Positions 8,514 to 17,191 of a stretch of 42,384 nt of DNA are shown here, in pieces. Location of the stretch: assembly GCF_001908205.1 (NCBI RefSeq), contig NZ_LGHL01000082.1:1-42384 (forward strand). The letters are read 5' to 3'. The position numbers and the translations under genes are program-made. Within the stretch, counting starts at the first letter, position 1. Each line of letters starts with the position of its first letter. This DNA comes from Bradyrhizobium sp. NAS80.1 (GTDB taxonomy: Bacteria; Pseudomonadota; Alphaproteobacteria; Rhizobiales; Xanthobacteraceae). The notes beneath the pieces are model-generated. The model ran no database searches, had not been told where the DNA came from, and worked only from the letters and a program-made list of their open reading frames with translations.

Positions 8514-8658
8514 ACTACGGAAGCCGCAAAGGCGGATCGAGCGCGTGCTGTGGAACGATCCTGCGAGTGGCGTCATGCGCCACGCGGATGCGGGCTACGA
8601 GATCGCGATCGACTGCGCCCGTGCCAACGGCCTCAATCTGCCGAGCCTGGCAAAGTAG
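8514..8658 (+). pseudogene. hutU: hutU (urocanate hydratase) 3' remnant with frameshift
   Basis: In the frame starting at 8533 the sequence reads RIERVLWNDPASGVMRHADA, then GYEIAIDCARANGLNLP before a stop at 8656-8658. This is the C-terminal end of urocanate hydratase as I remember it. The preceding family residues (TTEAAK) lie in the frame one base back (8514-8531), so one extra G around 8531-8532 explains the shift. Nothing else of the roughly 550-residue enzyme remains; hutH ends only 41 bases before. The assignment rests on recognising about 40 residues and is not confirmed by alignment. Confidence 0.75.
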
Positions 8659-8665
8659 CCACGTC

Positions 8666-9388
8666 TCAGTCGCGCACGAGCAGCCTTGGCATCGTCGCCC
8701 GCGCGCCGTCCATGAAGGTCTGGACGGCGTCGCGGACGATCGCGTCGAGATCGGGCGGGATCGGCGTCTCGTAGATGAACTTGCGGATGGCGAGATAGAA
8801 GATGCGGCCGTGCAGGCCCCAGAACAGCTCGGTCTCGCGTTCGCCGAGCGGATGGGTCTTCGCGTCAGGCAGCTTCAGATCGTGGCGCAGTTCGGCCGCC
8901 GCCGGCTCGATGATCTCGCGCCTGATGATGTCGAGATAGCGGCCGGTGATGCCGAACGACTTCATGCCCGAGAAGACGAAGATCCGGACCCAGTTGTACT
9001 CGAACACGCGCGCGGCATAGTCGAGGTAGAAGCGCGTGAGCCGCGCCTCCAGCGACAGCGAGCGGTCGCGGATCATCGGCCCCCAATCGGGCGACCAGCG
9101 GCTGAGATAGACCTCCTGGTAGACCCGCTCGATCAGCGCTTCCTTGCTCGGGAAGTGGCGATAGATCGCCGAATGGGTGATGCCCATGCGCTTGGCGAGC
9201 TCACGGGTCTGGCCCTCGAAGCCATGTTCGGCGAAGAACCGGATTGCCTCGTCGACGATCGCGCGCTCGCGATCGGCCGCGCGCATGTTGCGGCGCTTTG
9301 GCGCGGACTTGCCTATCTCGGTTCGCCTTCGGACCGGTCGCTTCGCCGTTTTCTGCGCTTTTCGGGCCATTTCGTCGCTGAATCGCAC
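8666..9388 (-). CDS. TetR/AcrR family transcriptional regulator
   Basis: Repressor-type regulator of 240 residues with a basic N-terminal tail (about 35 residues rich in Lys/Arg), then the TetR helix-turn-helix (FFAEHGFEGQTRELAKRMGI, HSAIYRHFPSKEAL, about 52-85) and a helical ligand-binding domain. The start is a GTG at 9388 preceded by GGAG; an ATG at 9370 is the alternative. It is transcribed away from the molybdenum-hydroxylase operon. Two ACCA-NN-TGGT inverted repeats lie between them, so it most likely represses that operon and itself, responding to the substrate of the hydroxylase. Confidence 0.88.
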   Translation of the reverse strand: MRFSDEMARKAQKTAKRPVRRRTEIGKSAPKRRNMRAADRERAIVDEAIRFFAEHGFEGQTRELAKRMGITHSAIYRHFPSKEALIERVYQEVYLSRWSPDWGPMIRDRSLSLEARLTRFYLDYAARVFEYNWVRIFVFSGMKSFGITGRYLDIIRREIIEPAAAELRHDLKLPDAKTHPLGERETELFWGLHGRIFYLAIRKFIYETPIPPDLDAIVRDAVQTFMDGARATMPRLLVRD

Positions 9389-9421
9389 GTAACTCCGCCT
9401 TCATAGCCCAAGGCGCATTTG

Positions 9422-9487
9422 TGACCAAATGGTCATTTTCTGTTGACCGCCCTCCGCGGTCGTGTCAGGGTTTTGAGACCAGATGGT
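9422..9487. promoter_or_regulatory. Pair of TetR-type operator repeats
   Basis: TGACCA-AA-TGGTCA at 9422-9435 and ACCA-GA-TGGT at 9478-9487 (in GAGACCAGATGGTTAC) share the core ACCA-NN-TGGT, with centres 54 bp apart. They fill the gap between the divergent TetR gene and the hydroxylase operon. A separate GACCGC-CCTCC-GCGGTC hairpin lies between them at 9445-9461. Two matching inverted repeats in the divergent promoter region suggest paired dimer binding; this is inference from sequence symmetry. Confidence 0.6.
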
Positions 9488-9538
9488 TACAAATCTGGCA
9501 TCCTGGCTGATGAGCCTACGGATTTTGAGGAAACGGCG

Positions 9539-10399
9539 GTGAAGGCGAGGGCTTTCAGCTATTTTCGTGCTGCGACAATCGAACAGGCGCTGGATGCCCA
9601 CGCGCTTGTTGGCGATGATGCGCGCTTCATCGCCGGGGGCCAGAGCCTCGTGCCGGCGCTGTCGTTGCGGCTGCAGGCGCCGCGACTTCTGATCGACATC
9701 ACCCACATTGGTGAGCTGCGCGGTGTCAGACGCGAAGGCGGTTTCCTGCGCATCGGTGCCCTGACGCGGCACTGCGAAATGCTGAGCGAGCCGCTGATTG
9801 CCGAATTTGCACCGCTCCTCCAGGCCGCGGCGCCTTTCGTCGCTCATCCTGCGATCCGCAACCGCGGCACGTTCGGCGGCAGTGTCGCGCTGGCCGATCC
9901 CGCGTCCGAATTTCCGGCGATGACATTGGCGCTCGATGCCGAGATCGAGATCGCCGGCCCCTCCGGCAGCCGGCGCATCAAGGCCGACGACTTCTTCATC
10001 GACCTCTTCGAGACTGCATTGCAGCCCGGCGAATTGATCACCGCGATCTATGTTCCGCTGTTCAAGGCCGACCAGCGCTTTGCGTTCGACGAAATGGCGC
10101 GCCGGCGCGGGGATTATGCGCTGGTCGGTTGCGGCATGCTTGCGACCTGCGCTGGCGATCGGATCAACGACATTCGCATCTCCTTCTTCTCCGTCGGTAA
10201 TACGCCGACACGGGTGAAGGGAGCAGAGGCGACCCTCATCGGATCGAGCCTCAATTCGGAGCGTATCGCCGCCGCGCAAGCCGCGCTCGAAGGCGATCTA
10301 GCGCCGCCAGAAAACGACGAGGTGCCGCCGGCGATGCGGCTGCATCTCGCTCGTGTGTTGCTGGGCCGCCTGCTCGGACGTCTGGGGGAGAGTGCATGA
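9539..10399 (+). CDS. Molybdenum hydroxylase FAD-binding subunit (CoxM / xanthine dehydrogenase family)
   Basis: Middle electron-transfer subunit of a three-part xanthine-oxidase-family enzyme; binds FAD. The 286 residues show the two FAD-binding signatures AGGQSL (about 31-36) and RNRGTFGGSVA (about 102-112), as in CO dehydrogenase CoxM and related proteins. I chose the GTG at 9539, preceded by GAGG at 9527-9530; the open frame upstream has no family sequence and contains the operators. Its stop overlaps the 2Fe-2S gene by ATGA. It passes electrons from the 2Fe-2S subunit to an acceptor not identified here. Confidence 0.9.
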   Translation: MKARAFSYFRAATIEQALDAHALVGDDARFIAGGQSLVPALSLRLQAPRLLIDITHIGELRGVRREGGFLRIGALTRHCEMLSEPLIAEFAPLLQAAAPFVAHPAIRNRGTFGGSVALADPASEFPAMTLALDAEIEIAGPSGSRRIKADDFFIDLFETALQPGELITAIYVPLFKADQRFAFDEMARRRGDYALVGCGMLATCAGDRINDIRISFFSVGNTPTRVKGAEATLIGSSLNSERIAAAQAALEGDLAPPENDEVPPAMRLHLARVLLGRLLGRLGESA

Positions 10400-10920
10400 G
10401 CGGCTTTGACGAGAACCTCCTGGATGAGGCCGACGAGACCGTGCGGGTTCGCTTCGTCGTCAATGGCCGCAAGGTCGCCTGCGAGGTCGCGCCGCGCGAG
10501 ACGCTGGTCGATTGCCTGCGCAACGAGCTCGAGCTGACGGGCACGCATGCCGGCTGTGAAATGGGAGCCTGCGGCGCCTGCCTGGTGCAGCTCGACGGCC
10601 GCGCCGTGCATTCCTGCCTGATGTACGCGGTGCAAGCCGACGGCGCCCGGATCGACACGATCGATGGACTCTCCGAAAGTGGCGTGATCGCCGACCTCCA
10701 GGCCGAATTCCATCGCCGCAACGCGCTGCAATGCGGCTTCTGCACGCCGGGCATGCTGGTCAACGCCAACGAGTTGCTCTCGCAGGTGGCGGAGCCGAGC
10801 CGCGAGGAAATCCGCGACGCGCTGTCGGGCAATTACTGCCGCTGCACCGGTTACGAGGCGATCGTCGACGCCATCGACGCCGTCGCGAAAGCGCGCAACG
10901 AAGGCGGAAGCGCGACATGA
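10396..10920 (+). CDS. Molybdenum hydroxylase 2Fe-2S subunit (CoxS type)
   Basis: Small subunit of 174 residues carrying two 2Fe-2S clusters. The plant-ferredoxin-like cluster uses Cys54, 59, 62 and 74 (CEMGACGAC...C). The second uses Cys113, 116, 148 and 150 (CGFC...CRC). It relays electrons from the molybdenum centre to the FAD subunit in the cytoplasm; there is no export signal. It overlaps both neighbours by 4 bases, so the three subunits are made together. Confidence 0.94.
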   Translation: MSGFDENLLDEADETVRVRFVVNGRKVACEVAPRETLVDCLRNELELTGTHAGCEMGACGACLVQLDGRAVHSCLMYAVQADGARIDTIDGLSESGVIADLQAEFHRRNALQCGFCTPGMLVNANELLSQVAEPSREEIRDALSGNYCRCTGYEAIVDAIDAVAKARNEGGSAT

Positions 10921-13292
10921 GTGCGCCGTTGACCTCGCTGGACCGACCGAACTCCTATATCGGCCGTTCTGTGCCGCGGCCGAACGCGAAGCGGTTGCTT
11001 GCCGGGCGCGGGCGCTATGTCAGCGACCTCAAGCTGCCGCGCATGCTCTATGCCGCCTTCCTGCGCAGTCCGCATGCGCACGCGAAGATTATCTCTATCG
11101 ACATCGAACGGGCGCGCGCGCTCGAAGGCGTGCATCTGGTCGCCACGGGCGCGGATCTCGCCAAGATCTGCACGCCCTGGACCGGCACGCTCGATCACTT
11201 CAAGGGCATGACGTCCTCGCCGCAATTGCCGCTGCCGCTCGATCGGGTGGTCTGGGCCGGGCAGGCGGTGGTCGCCGTCGTCGCCGAGAGCCGGGCGATT
11301 GCAGAAGATGCGCTGGAGCTGATCGAGGTTGACTACGAGGATCTTCCCGTCGTCGTTGATATCGACGGTGCGCGTGAGGCCGGTGGGCCACTGATCAATC
11401 CCGGCAGCGCCAACAACATCTGCTTCCGCAGTCAGCTCGACAATGGCACCGTCGACGATGCTTTTGCGCATGCGGCGCACGTGGTGGAGGAGGAATTCTC
11501 CTTCGGCCGCCATACCGCGGTGACGCTGGAGCCGCGCGCCATCGTCGCGGATTATGATCCCGCCGCCGGCATGCTCACCGTGCATCACGCCACGCAGACG
11601 CCATACCAGTTCCAGGATCTCTATTCGCGCCACTACGGCATCCCGGAAGCCCGCGTTCGCGTGATCGCGACCGATATCGGCGGCTCCTTCGGGATGAAGC
11701 TGCATGTCTATCACGAGGACATGGCGGTGGTCGGCCTCTCGATCCTGCTCGGCCGTCCCGTCAAATACGTCGCCGACCGCATCGAGTCGTTCGTCTCCGA
11801 CATTCACGCCCGCGACCACCGCGTCCGCGCCCGGATGGCGCTGGATGCCAAAGGCGAGATCCTCGCGATGGACGTGCTGGACCTGACCGCGATCGGCGCC
11901 TTCTCGACCTATCCGCGCACCAGCGTAGTCGAGGGCAACCAGGTGATCCGCCTGATCGGTGCGCCATATCGCTTCAAGAATTACCGCGCTTCGCTGGAGG
12001 TGATCTTCCAGAACAAGGTGCAGACCAGCCAGTATCGGGCCGTCGGCCATCCCATTGCTTGCGCCGTCACCGAGCGGCTGGTCGACATGGCCGCGGCCAA
12101 GGTCGGCCTCGATCCGTTCGCCATCCGTGCACAGAACGTGATCGCCGATGATGCCTATCCGCAGACCTCGCCGACCGGCTACCGTTTCGAGGCGCTGTCG
12201 CATCAGGCTTGCCTGAAGCGCCTGCACGAGATGATGGACTACGACGCGCTGCGCGCCGAACAGGCAGAGCTGCGCAAGCGCGGCGTGTATCGCGGCATCG
12301 GCATCGCGGCCTTTGTCGAGATCACCAACCCCAGCCCGGCTTTCTATGGCGTCGGTGGCGCGCGAATCTCCTCGCAGGACGGCGCCATCGTCAGCCTGAC
12401 GCCTTCCGGCGAGGTGCGCTGCCTGATCTCGGTCACCGAGCAGGGGCAGGGAACCGAGGCGATCATCAGCCAGATCGTGGCCGATCAACTCGGCCTTGCG
12501 CAGGAGCACGTCAAGGTCGTTACCGGCGACACCGAGGTGACGCCGCATGGCGGCGCCACATGGGCCTGCCGCGGCGCCGGCATTGGCGGCGAGACCGCGC
12601 TTCGGGCCGCGCGCGCGCTCAAGCGTAATATCCTGGAGATCGCCGCGCTTATCCTCCAGGAGCAGCCGTCTGCGCTCGACATCATCGATGGCGAGGTCGT
12701 CGATGCAGCGACGCGGCAGCAGCGCCTGCCGATCGCCGAGATCGCGCGCATCGCCTATTTCCGTTCCGACACGCTGCCGCCCGGCACGCAGGCGCAGCTC
12801 ACCGTCGGCCACCACTTTGCCCCGCAAGGCTATCCTTTCGCCTTCACCAACGGCATCCAGGGTTGCTCGATGGAGGTCGATGTCGAAACAGGCTTCATCA
12901 AGGTATTGAAGCACTTCATCGTCGAGGATTGCGGCCGTGTCATCAATCCGATGCTGGTGGACGAACAGCTCCGCGGCGGCATCGTGCAGGGGCTCGGCGC
13001 GGCGCTGTTTGAGGAATGCCGCTACAGCGAGACCGGCCAGCTCGTGAACGGCTCACTCGCCGATTACCTTGTGCCGATGCCGATGGAGATGCCAGACATC
13101 GTCATCGCCCATGTCGAGACGCCGACCGCCGACACCGAGCTCGGCGCCAAGGGATGCGGCGAGGCCGGCACCGCCGCCGCTTCTGCCTGCGTGCTCAACG
13201 CCGTCAACGACGCGCTCACGCCGTTCGGCGCGACGATCAATTCGATTCCGATCACGCCCGCAAAGGTCCTGAAAGCCCTGAAGCGTTTCTAG
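10917..13292 (+). CDS. Molybdenum hydroxylase large subunit (xanthine dehydrogenase / CoxL-like)
   Basis: Catalytic subunit of 791 residues binding the molybdopterin-cytosine-dinucleotide type cofactor. The family catalytic glutamate is present in GCGEAGT near the C-terminus, and Moco-binding glycine-rich segments (IGGSFGMK, EQGQGTE) are visible. The CO dehydrogenase form I active loop (AYxCSFR) is absent; at the equivalent place it reads QYRAVGHP, also unlike the usual YRGAGRP of form II relatives. It is therefore an oxidising hydroxylase of unknown, probably heterocyclic or aldehyde, substrate. I start at the ATG at 10917, which overlaps the previous stop; the longer open frame is a shadow of the 2Fe-2S gene. 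The transporter genes follow after 22 bases. Confidence 0.88.
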   Translation: MSAPLTSLDRPNSYIGRSVPRPNAKRLLAGRGRYVSDLKLPRMLYAAFLRSPHAHAKIISIDIERARALEGVHLVATGADLAKICTPWTGTLDHFKGMTSSPQLPLPLDRVVWAGQAVVAVVAESRAIAEDALELIEVDYEDLPVVVDIDGAREAGGPLINPGSANNICFRSQLDNGTVDDAFAHAAHVVEEEFSFGRHTAVTLEPRAIVADYDPAAGMLTVHHATQTPYQFQDLYSRHYGIPEARVRVIATDIGGSFGMKLHVYHEDMAVVGLSILLGRPVKYVADRIESFVSDIHARDHRVRARMALDAKGEILAMDVLDLTAIGAFSTYPRTSVVEGNQVIRLIGAPYRFKNYRASLEVIFQNKVQTSQYRAVGHPIACAVTERLVDMAAAKVGLDPFAIRAQNVIADDAYPQTSPTGYRFEALSHQACLKRLHEMMDYDALRAEQAELRKRGVYRGIGIAAFVEITNPSPAFYGVGGARISSQDGAIVSLTPSGEVRCLISVTEQGQGTEAIISQIVADQLGLAQEHVKVVTGDTEVTPHGGATWACRGAGIGGETALRAARALKRNILEIAALILQEQPSALDIIDGEVVDAATRQQRLPIAEIARIAYFRSDTLPPGTQAQLTVGHHFAPQGYPFAFTNGIQGCSMEVDVETGFIKVLKHFIVEDCGRVINPMLVDEQLRGGIVQGLGAALFEECRYSETGQLVNGSLADYLVPMPMEMPDIVIAHVETPTADTELGAKGCGEAGTAAASACVLNAVNDALTPFGATINSIPITPAKVLKALKRF

Positions 13293-13314
13293 AAAAAGAG
13301 CTCTGGAGGAAATC

Positions 13315-14556
13315 ATGCCCAAATCCGGTTCGACCCCGAAAATATCCCGCCGCACCGCGCTCGCAGGCCTCTCGGCGAGCGCAGCGCTGCTCGCAATGCC
13401 CCGGATCGGCCGCGCCGCGGACGAGACGATCCGCATCGGCTTTCCGACGCCGCTCACCGGCCCCTTTGCCGCGGAAGCGCGCGATCAGGTCAAATGCGCT
13501 GAGCTCGCCGTCAAGCTCGTGAACGACAAGGGCGGTATTGCTGGCCGCAAGGTTGAGCTCTTGGTGCGCGACGACAAGCTCAATGCCGGCGAGGCGGCGA
13601 CCCGCACGCTGGAGCTGATCGAGAAGGACAAGGTTCATGCCGTGGTCGGCGCGCTCTCCAGCGCGGTGCAGCTCGGGGTCAACGAAGTCACTCGCGCCCG
13701 CGGCGTGATCTACGTCTCGATCAGCCAGTCGGACACCATCAACGAGGCCAAGGATTTCAGCAAATATACCTTCCATGAGGCGCTGAACCCGCACATGACG
13801 ACTGCTGCCGTGGCGCGGCAGACCCTTAAGAAGGGCATGAAGGTCGCCCATCTCGTTGCCGACTATGCCTACGGTCACGAGATGCTGCGCGGCTTCAAGC
13901 GCGCGCAGGCGGCGATCGGCGCGGACAATGTCGGCGAGATCCTGCATCCGTTCGGCGCGGCCGACTATTCCACCTTCATGCCGCGTCTGATGTCGATGCG
14001 GCCGGACGTGCTCTGCATCTCCAACTTCGGCCGCGACCAGGCCAATGCGATCAAGCAGGCGGTGGATTTCGGCGTCAAGCAGCAGATGAAGATCGTCGTG
14101 CCTGTGATCCTGCACAACCAGCGGCTCGCGGTAGGCCCCGACGTCTTCGAGGGCGTGGTTGGCGGCGCCAATTACTATTGGGGCCTGGAGCCCCAGAGCA
14201 AGACCGCCGCCGATTTCAACGCGGCGTTCCGCGCGGCCTATGGCGGTGCGATCCCGACCGACTACGGCGCCTATGGCTATTCCGGCGTGGCCTCGCTCTT
14301 GCTCGCCATGCAGGCCGCCGGTGGAACCGACAACGACAAGGTCGTCGACGCCCTGGAGAAGCTGCAATACGACCTGACCAAGGGCCCGCAGCACTACCGC
14401 AAATGCGACCATCAGTCGGTGCAGTCGGTGCTGGTGCTGGAGTCCAAGAAGAAGTCAGCCATGGCCAACGACAACGACCTGTTCGCCATTCTCGCCAACG
14501 ATGCGGGCTCCGACGACATGCTGCGCAGCTGCGGCGAGCTCGGCCACACCACCTAA
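13315..14556 (+). CDS. Liv-type ABC transporter substrate-binding protein with Tat signal
   Basis: Periplasmic type I binding protein of 413 residues. The N-terminus has a twin-arginine-like signal (SRRTALAG at about 11-18, hydrophobic stretch, cleavage near GRAA). The mature part IRIGFPTPLTGPFA is typical of the leucine/amide-binding family that supplies Liv permeases. AGGAAATC precedes the ATG. The gene lies 22 bases after the hydroxylase large subunit, so binding protein and oxidising enzyme probably share a substrate, for example an aromatic or heterocyclic acid. The exact ligand cannot be read. Confidence 0.9.
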   Translation: MPKSGSTPKISRRTALAGLSASAALLAMPRIGRAADETIRIGFPTPLTGPFAAEARDQVKCAELAVKLVNDKGGIAGRKVELLVRDDKLNAGEAATRTLELIEKDKVHAVVGALSSAVQLGVNEVTRARGVIYVSISQSDTINEAKDFSKYTFHEALNPHMTTAAVARQTLKKGMKVAHLVADYAYGHEMLRGFKRAQAAIGADNVGEILHPFGAADYSTFMPRLMSMRPDVLCISNFGRDQANAIKQAVDFGVKQQMKIVVPVILHNQRLAVGPDVFEGVVGGANYYWGLEPQSKTAADFNAAFRAAYGGAIPTDYGAYGYSGVASLLLAMQAAGGTDNDKVVDALEKLQYDLTKGPQHYRKCDHQSVQSVLVLESKKKSAMANDNDLFAILANDAGSDDMLRSCGELGHTT

Positions 14557-14568
14557 AGCCCTGTCACG

Positions 14569-15444
14569 ATGGACCTGTCGCTGATCATCATGCAGCTTCT
14601 CTCCGGGATCGCCCTTGGGGCGGTCCTGGTGATCACTGCGCTTGGACTGACGATCGTGTTCGGCATGCTCGGGGTGGTCAATTTCGCCCATGGCGCGCTG
14701 TTCATGATCGGGGCCTATGCGGGGCTGTATCTGGCGTCTCTCACCGGAAGCTTCTGGTGGGGATTGCTGCTCGCTCCCATCCTGATCGGCGCCTTCGGCA
14801 TGTTGATCGAATTCGTCCTGATCCGCAGGCTCTATGGACGCTCGATCGACGATCCGCTGCTGCTCACCTTCGGCCTCAGCTACGTCCTGGTCGAGGGCGT
14901 GCGGATCGTGTTCGGCAGCGACGGCATTCCGTTTCCGACCCCGCCGCAACTGATCGGCGTGCTCGATCTCGGGATCGGCTTCTTCCCGCGCTATCGGCTC
15001 TTTGTCATCGCGCTGGTGGCAGTGGTGCTGCTGGTGCTCTGGTTGACGCTGGAGAAGACCCGCGTCGGCCTGATCGTGCGCGCCGGTGCCCGCGATCCCA
15101 CCATCATGCAGGTGCTCGGCGTCGATATCGGCCGGGTGTGGCTCGCGATCTTCGGTCTCGGCGTCGGGCTGGCGGCCCTTGGCGGTGTGCTCGCGGGGCC
15201 CATGCGCAGCGTTAATCCGGAGATGGGGGCGCTGGTGCTGGCGGAGGCCTTCGTCGTCACCGTTATCGGCGGCCTCGGCTCGATCGTCGGCGCGGTCGTC
15301 GCCGGCCTCATGGTCGGCATTTCCATCAGCATGGTGGCGCTGTTCGCGCCGGAGATGGCGACCATCGTCATGTTCGCGCTGATGGCGGTAGTGTTGCTGA
15401 TCCGCCCGCAGGGCCTGTTCGGCGTCAGAGGGAGGACCGCGTGA
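14569..15444 (+). CDS. Liv-type ABC transporter permease (LivH type)
   Basis: Inner-membrane permease of 291 residues with about eight hydrophobic helices. It has the characteristic N-terminal LGLTIVFGMLGVVNFAHGAL segment and the C-terminal cytoplasmic loop before GGLGSIVGA. It is one of the two different permeases of a branched-chain-amino-acid-type importer. It starts 12 bases after the binding-protein gene and overlaps the second permease by GTGA. Confidence 0.93.
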   Translation: MDLSLIIMQLLSGIALGAVLVITALGLTIVFGMLGVVNFAHGALFMIGAYAGLYLASLTGSFWWGLLLAPILIGAFGMLIEFVLIRRLYGRSIDDPLLLTFGLSYVLVEGVRIVFGSDGIPFPTPPQLIGVLDLGIGFFPRYRLFVIALVAVVLLVLWLTLEKTRVGLIVRAGARDPTIMQVLGVDIGRVWLAIFGLGVGLAALGGVLAGPMRSVNPEMGALVLAEAFVVTVIGGLGSIVGAVVAGLMVGISISMVALFAPEMATIVMFALMAVVLLIRPQGLFGVRGRTA

Positions 15445-16439
15445 CGTCACTATCGAGCTGCGAAGCGGTCGCCGAACCCTCGCCTGGCGGGCTCGGCTGG
15501 CTTCTCGAGCAGCGCGTGCTGCTCTCCATCGCAGTGCTTGCCGTGCTGCCCTGGCTGCTGCCGTCGCAGGCGCTGGCCGTCAACGTCCTGATCTACGGAG
15601 TCGTGGTGATGGGCTACAATCTCCTGTTCGGCTACACCGGACTGCTGTCATTCGGTCAGGCGGCGTTTTTCGGCGCTGGCGCCTACTTCACGGGGATCGC
15701 GATCGGCCGCTACGGCGTGCCCTGGTTCGCCGCGGTGCCGATTGCCGTTGGCCTCAGCACCTGTCTCGCCGCCGCGATCGGAATCGTCTCGACGCGCACA
15801 CGCGGCATCTATTTCTCGATGGTGACCCTCGCGCTCGCTCAGCTCGTTTATTACGTGGCACTCCAGGCCTCATCCTTCACCGGCGGCGAGAACGGCCTGC
15901 GCGGCTTCACGGTCGATCGCATCAGCCTGTTCGGGCTCCCGGTCAATTTCCTCGATCCCGTCAACAAATATTACGTGCTGATGGTCTTCGCCGCGCTGGC
16001 GATGTGGTTCCAGTCGCGCATCCTGAACTCGCCGTTCGGCGCCGTCATCGAGGCGATCCGCGAGAACGAGCAGCGGGCGAGGGCATGCGGCTATGACGTC
16101 GAGCGCAGCAAGCTGATCGTTTTCATGCTGTCGGGTGCGATCTCCTCGCTCGGCGGCTGCATGCTGGCCCTGCATCTGTCGATCGTACCGCTGGACATCC
16201 TGCATTACCAGACCTCCGGCATGATCGTGATGATGGTGCTGCTCGGCGGTGCCCGCAGCTTCTTCGGGCCCTTCGTCGGCGCGGCGAGCTTCCTGATCCT
16301 GGAGGATGTCATCTCGCTCTGGACGCCGCACTGGCAGATCTTCGTCGGCGCGATCTTCGTCCTGTTCGTGCTGTTCCTGCCCAAGGGCATATGGGGCACG
16401 CTGGCGGACGTCGTCGGAATCGGAAAGGCGCGGCAATGA
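15441..16439 (+). CDS. Liv-type ABC transporter permease (LivM type)
   Basis: Second inner-membrane permease, 332 residues, with about nine hydrophobic helices. The LivM hallmarks NLLFGYTGLLSFGQAAFFGA near residues 55-75 and ENEQRARACGYD (cytoplasmic ATPase-docking loop) are clear. It starts at a GTG that overlaps the LivH-type stop and ends in an ATGA overlap with the first ATPase gene. Confidence 0.93.
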   Translation: MTSLSSCEAVAEPSPGGLGWLLEQRVLLSIAVLAVLPWLLPSQALAVNVLIYGVVVMGYNLLFGYTGLLSFGQAAFFGAGAYFTGIAIGRYGVPWFAAVPIAVGLSTCLAAAIGIVSTRTRGIYFSMVTLALAQLVYYVALQASSFTGGENGLRGFTVDRISLFGLPVNFLDPVNKYYVLMVFAALAMWFQSRILNSPFGAVIEAIRENEQRARACGYDVERSKLIVFMLSGAISSLGGCMLALHLSIVPLDILHYQTSGMIVMMVLLGGARSFFGPFVGAASFLILEDVISLWTPHWQIFVGAIFVLFVLFLPKGIWGTLADVVGIGKARQ

Positions 16440-17191
16440 GCGGCGAATTGCTCCGCGCCGAGGGGATCGGCAAGCGCTTTGGCGGCTTCGTCGCGCTCGA
16501 AGGCATCACTGTGTCCTTTGCGGCCGGCCAGCTCACCTCGATCATCGGGCCGAACGGCGCCGGCAAGAGCACCTTCTTCAACATCCTCTCCGGCGCGCTG
16601 CCCCCGACGTCGGGCAAGCTGCACTTCAGGGGACGCGAGCTGAACGGCCTGCCGCAGCACCGCTTCGTGCATCAGGGCATCTCGCGCTCCTACCAGATCA
16701 CGAACATCTTTCCCGACCTGTCCGTGCACGAGAATGTCCGCGTTGCGGCGCAGGCTCTGACCGTGAGCTACGACATCTGGCGCAATCGCGCCCGGCTGAC
16801 TGAACTGAATGCGCGTGCGGATGCCGCGCTCGACGCGGTCGGGCTGCTCGGCAAGCGCGCCGAACTCGCAAAGTTCCTGTCGCATGGCCAGCAGCGCGCG
16901 CTGGAGATCGCGATCGCGCTGGTCTCCGAGCCTGAGTTGCTGCTGCTGGACGAGCCGACCGCCGGCATGGGACCGGAAGAGACCAAGGACATGGTGGCGC
17001 TGCTCGAACGTCTCGCCGACAAGCGCACCGTGCTTCTGGTGGAGCACAAGATGAAAATGGTGCTGGGCCTGTCCAAACGCGTCGTGGTTCTGCATCACGG
17101 TCGCCTGCTGGCAGACGGTGCGCCGGACGAGATCAGGAGCAATCCGGAAGTCCGCCGGGTCTATCTTGGACAGAGTGAAGGCTATGGCTGA
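16436..17191 (+). CDS. Liv-type ABC transporter ATPase (LivG type)
   Basis: First of two different ATPases, 251 residues. Walker A is GPNGAGKST (38-46), the signature region is SHGQQR, and Walker B is LLLLDEP followed by TAGMGPEE, which is typical of LivG. It starts at the ATG overlapping the LivM-type stop and overlaps the second ATPase gene by 8 bases. It forms a heterodimer with the next gene product in the family model. Confidence 0.93.
   Translation: MSGELLRAEGIGKRFGGFVALEGITVSFAAGQLTSIIGPNGAGKSTFFNILSGALPPTSGKLHFRGRELNGLPQHRFVHQGISRSYQITNIFPDLSVHENVRVAAQALTVSYDIWRNRARLTELNARADAALDAVGLLGKRAELAKFLSHGQQRALEIAIALVSEPELLLLDEPTAGMGPEETKDMVALLERLADKRTVLLVEHKMKMVLGLSKRVVVLHHGRLLADGAPDEIRSNPEVRRVYLGQSEGYG

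Noticed and set aside
10851..12914. Minus-strand open frame of 687 codons
   Set aside because: Antisense shadow of the hydroxylase large subunit; His/Arg/Asp-rich with no recognisable motif.
10917..13292. Naming the three-subunit hydroxylase a CO dehydrogenase
   Set aside because: The form I active loop AYxCSFR is absent, and the equivalent position reads QYRAVGHP.
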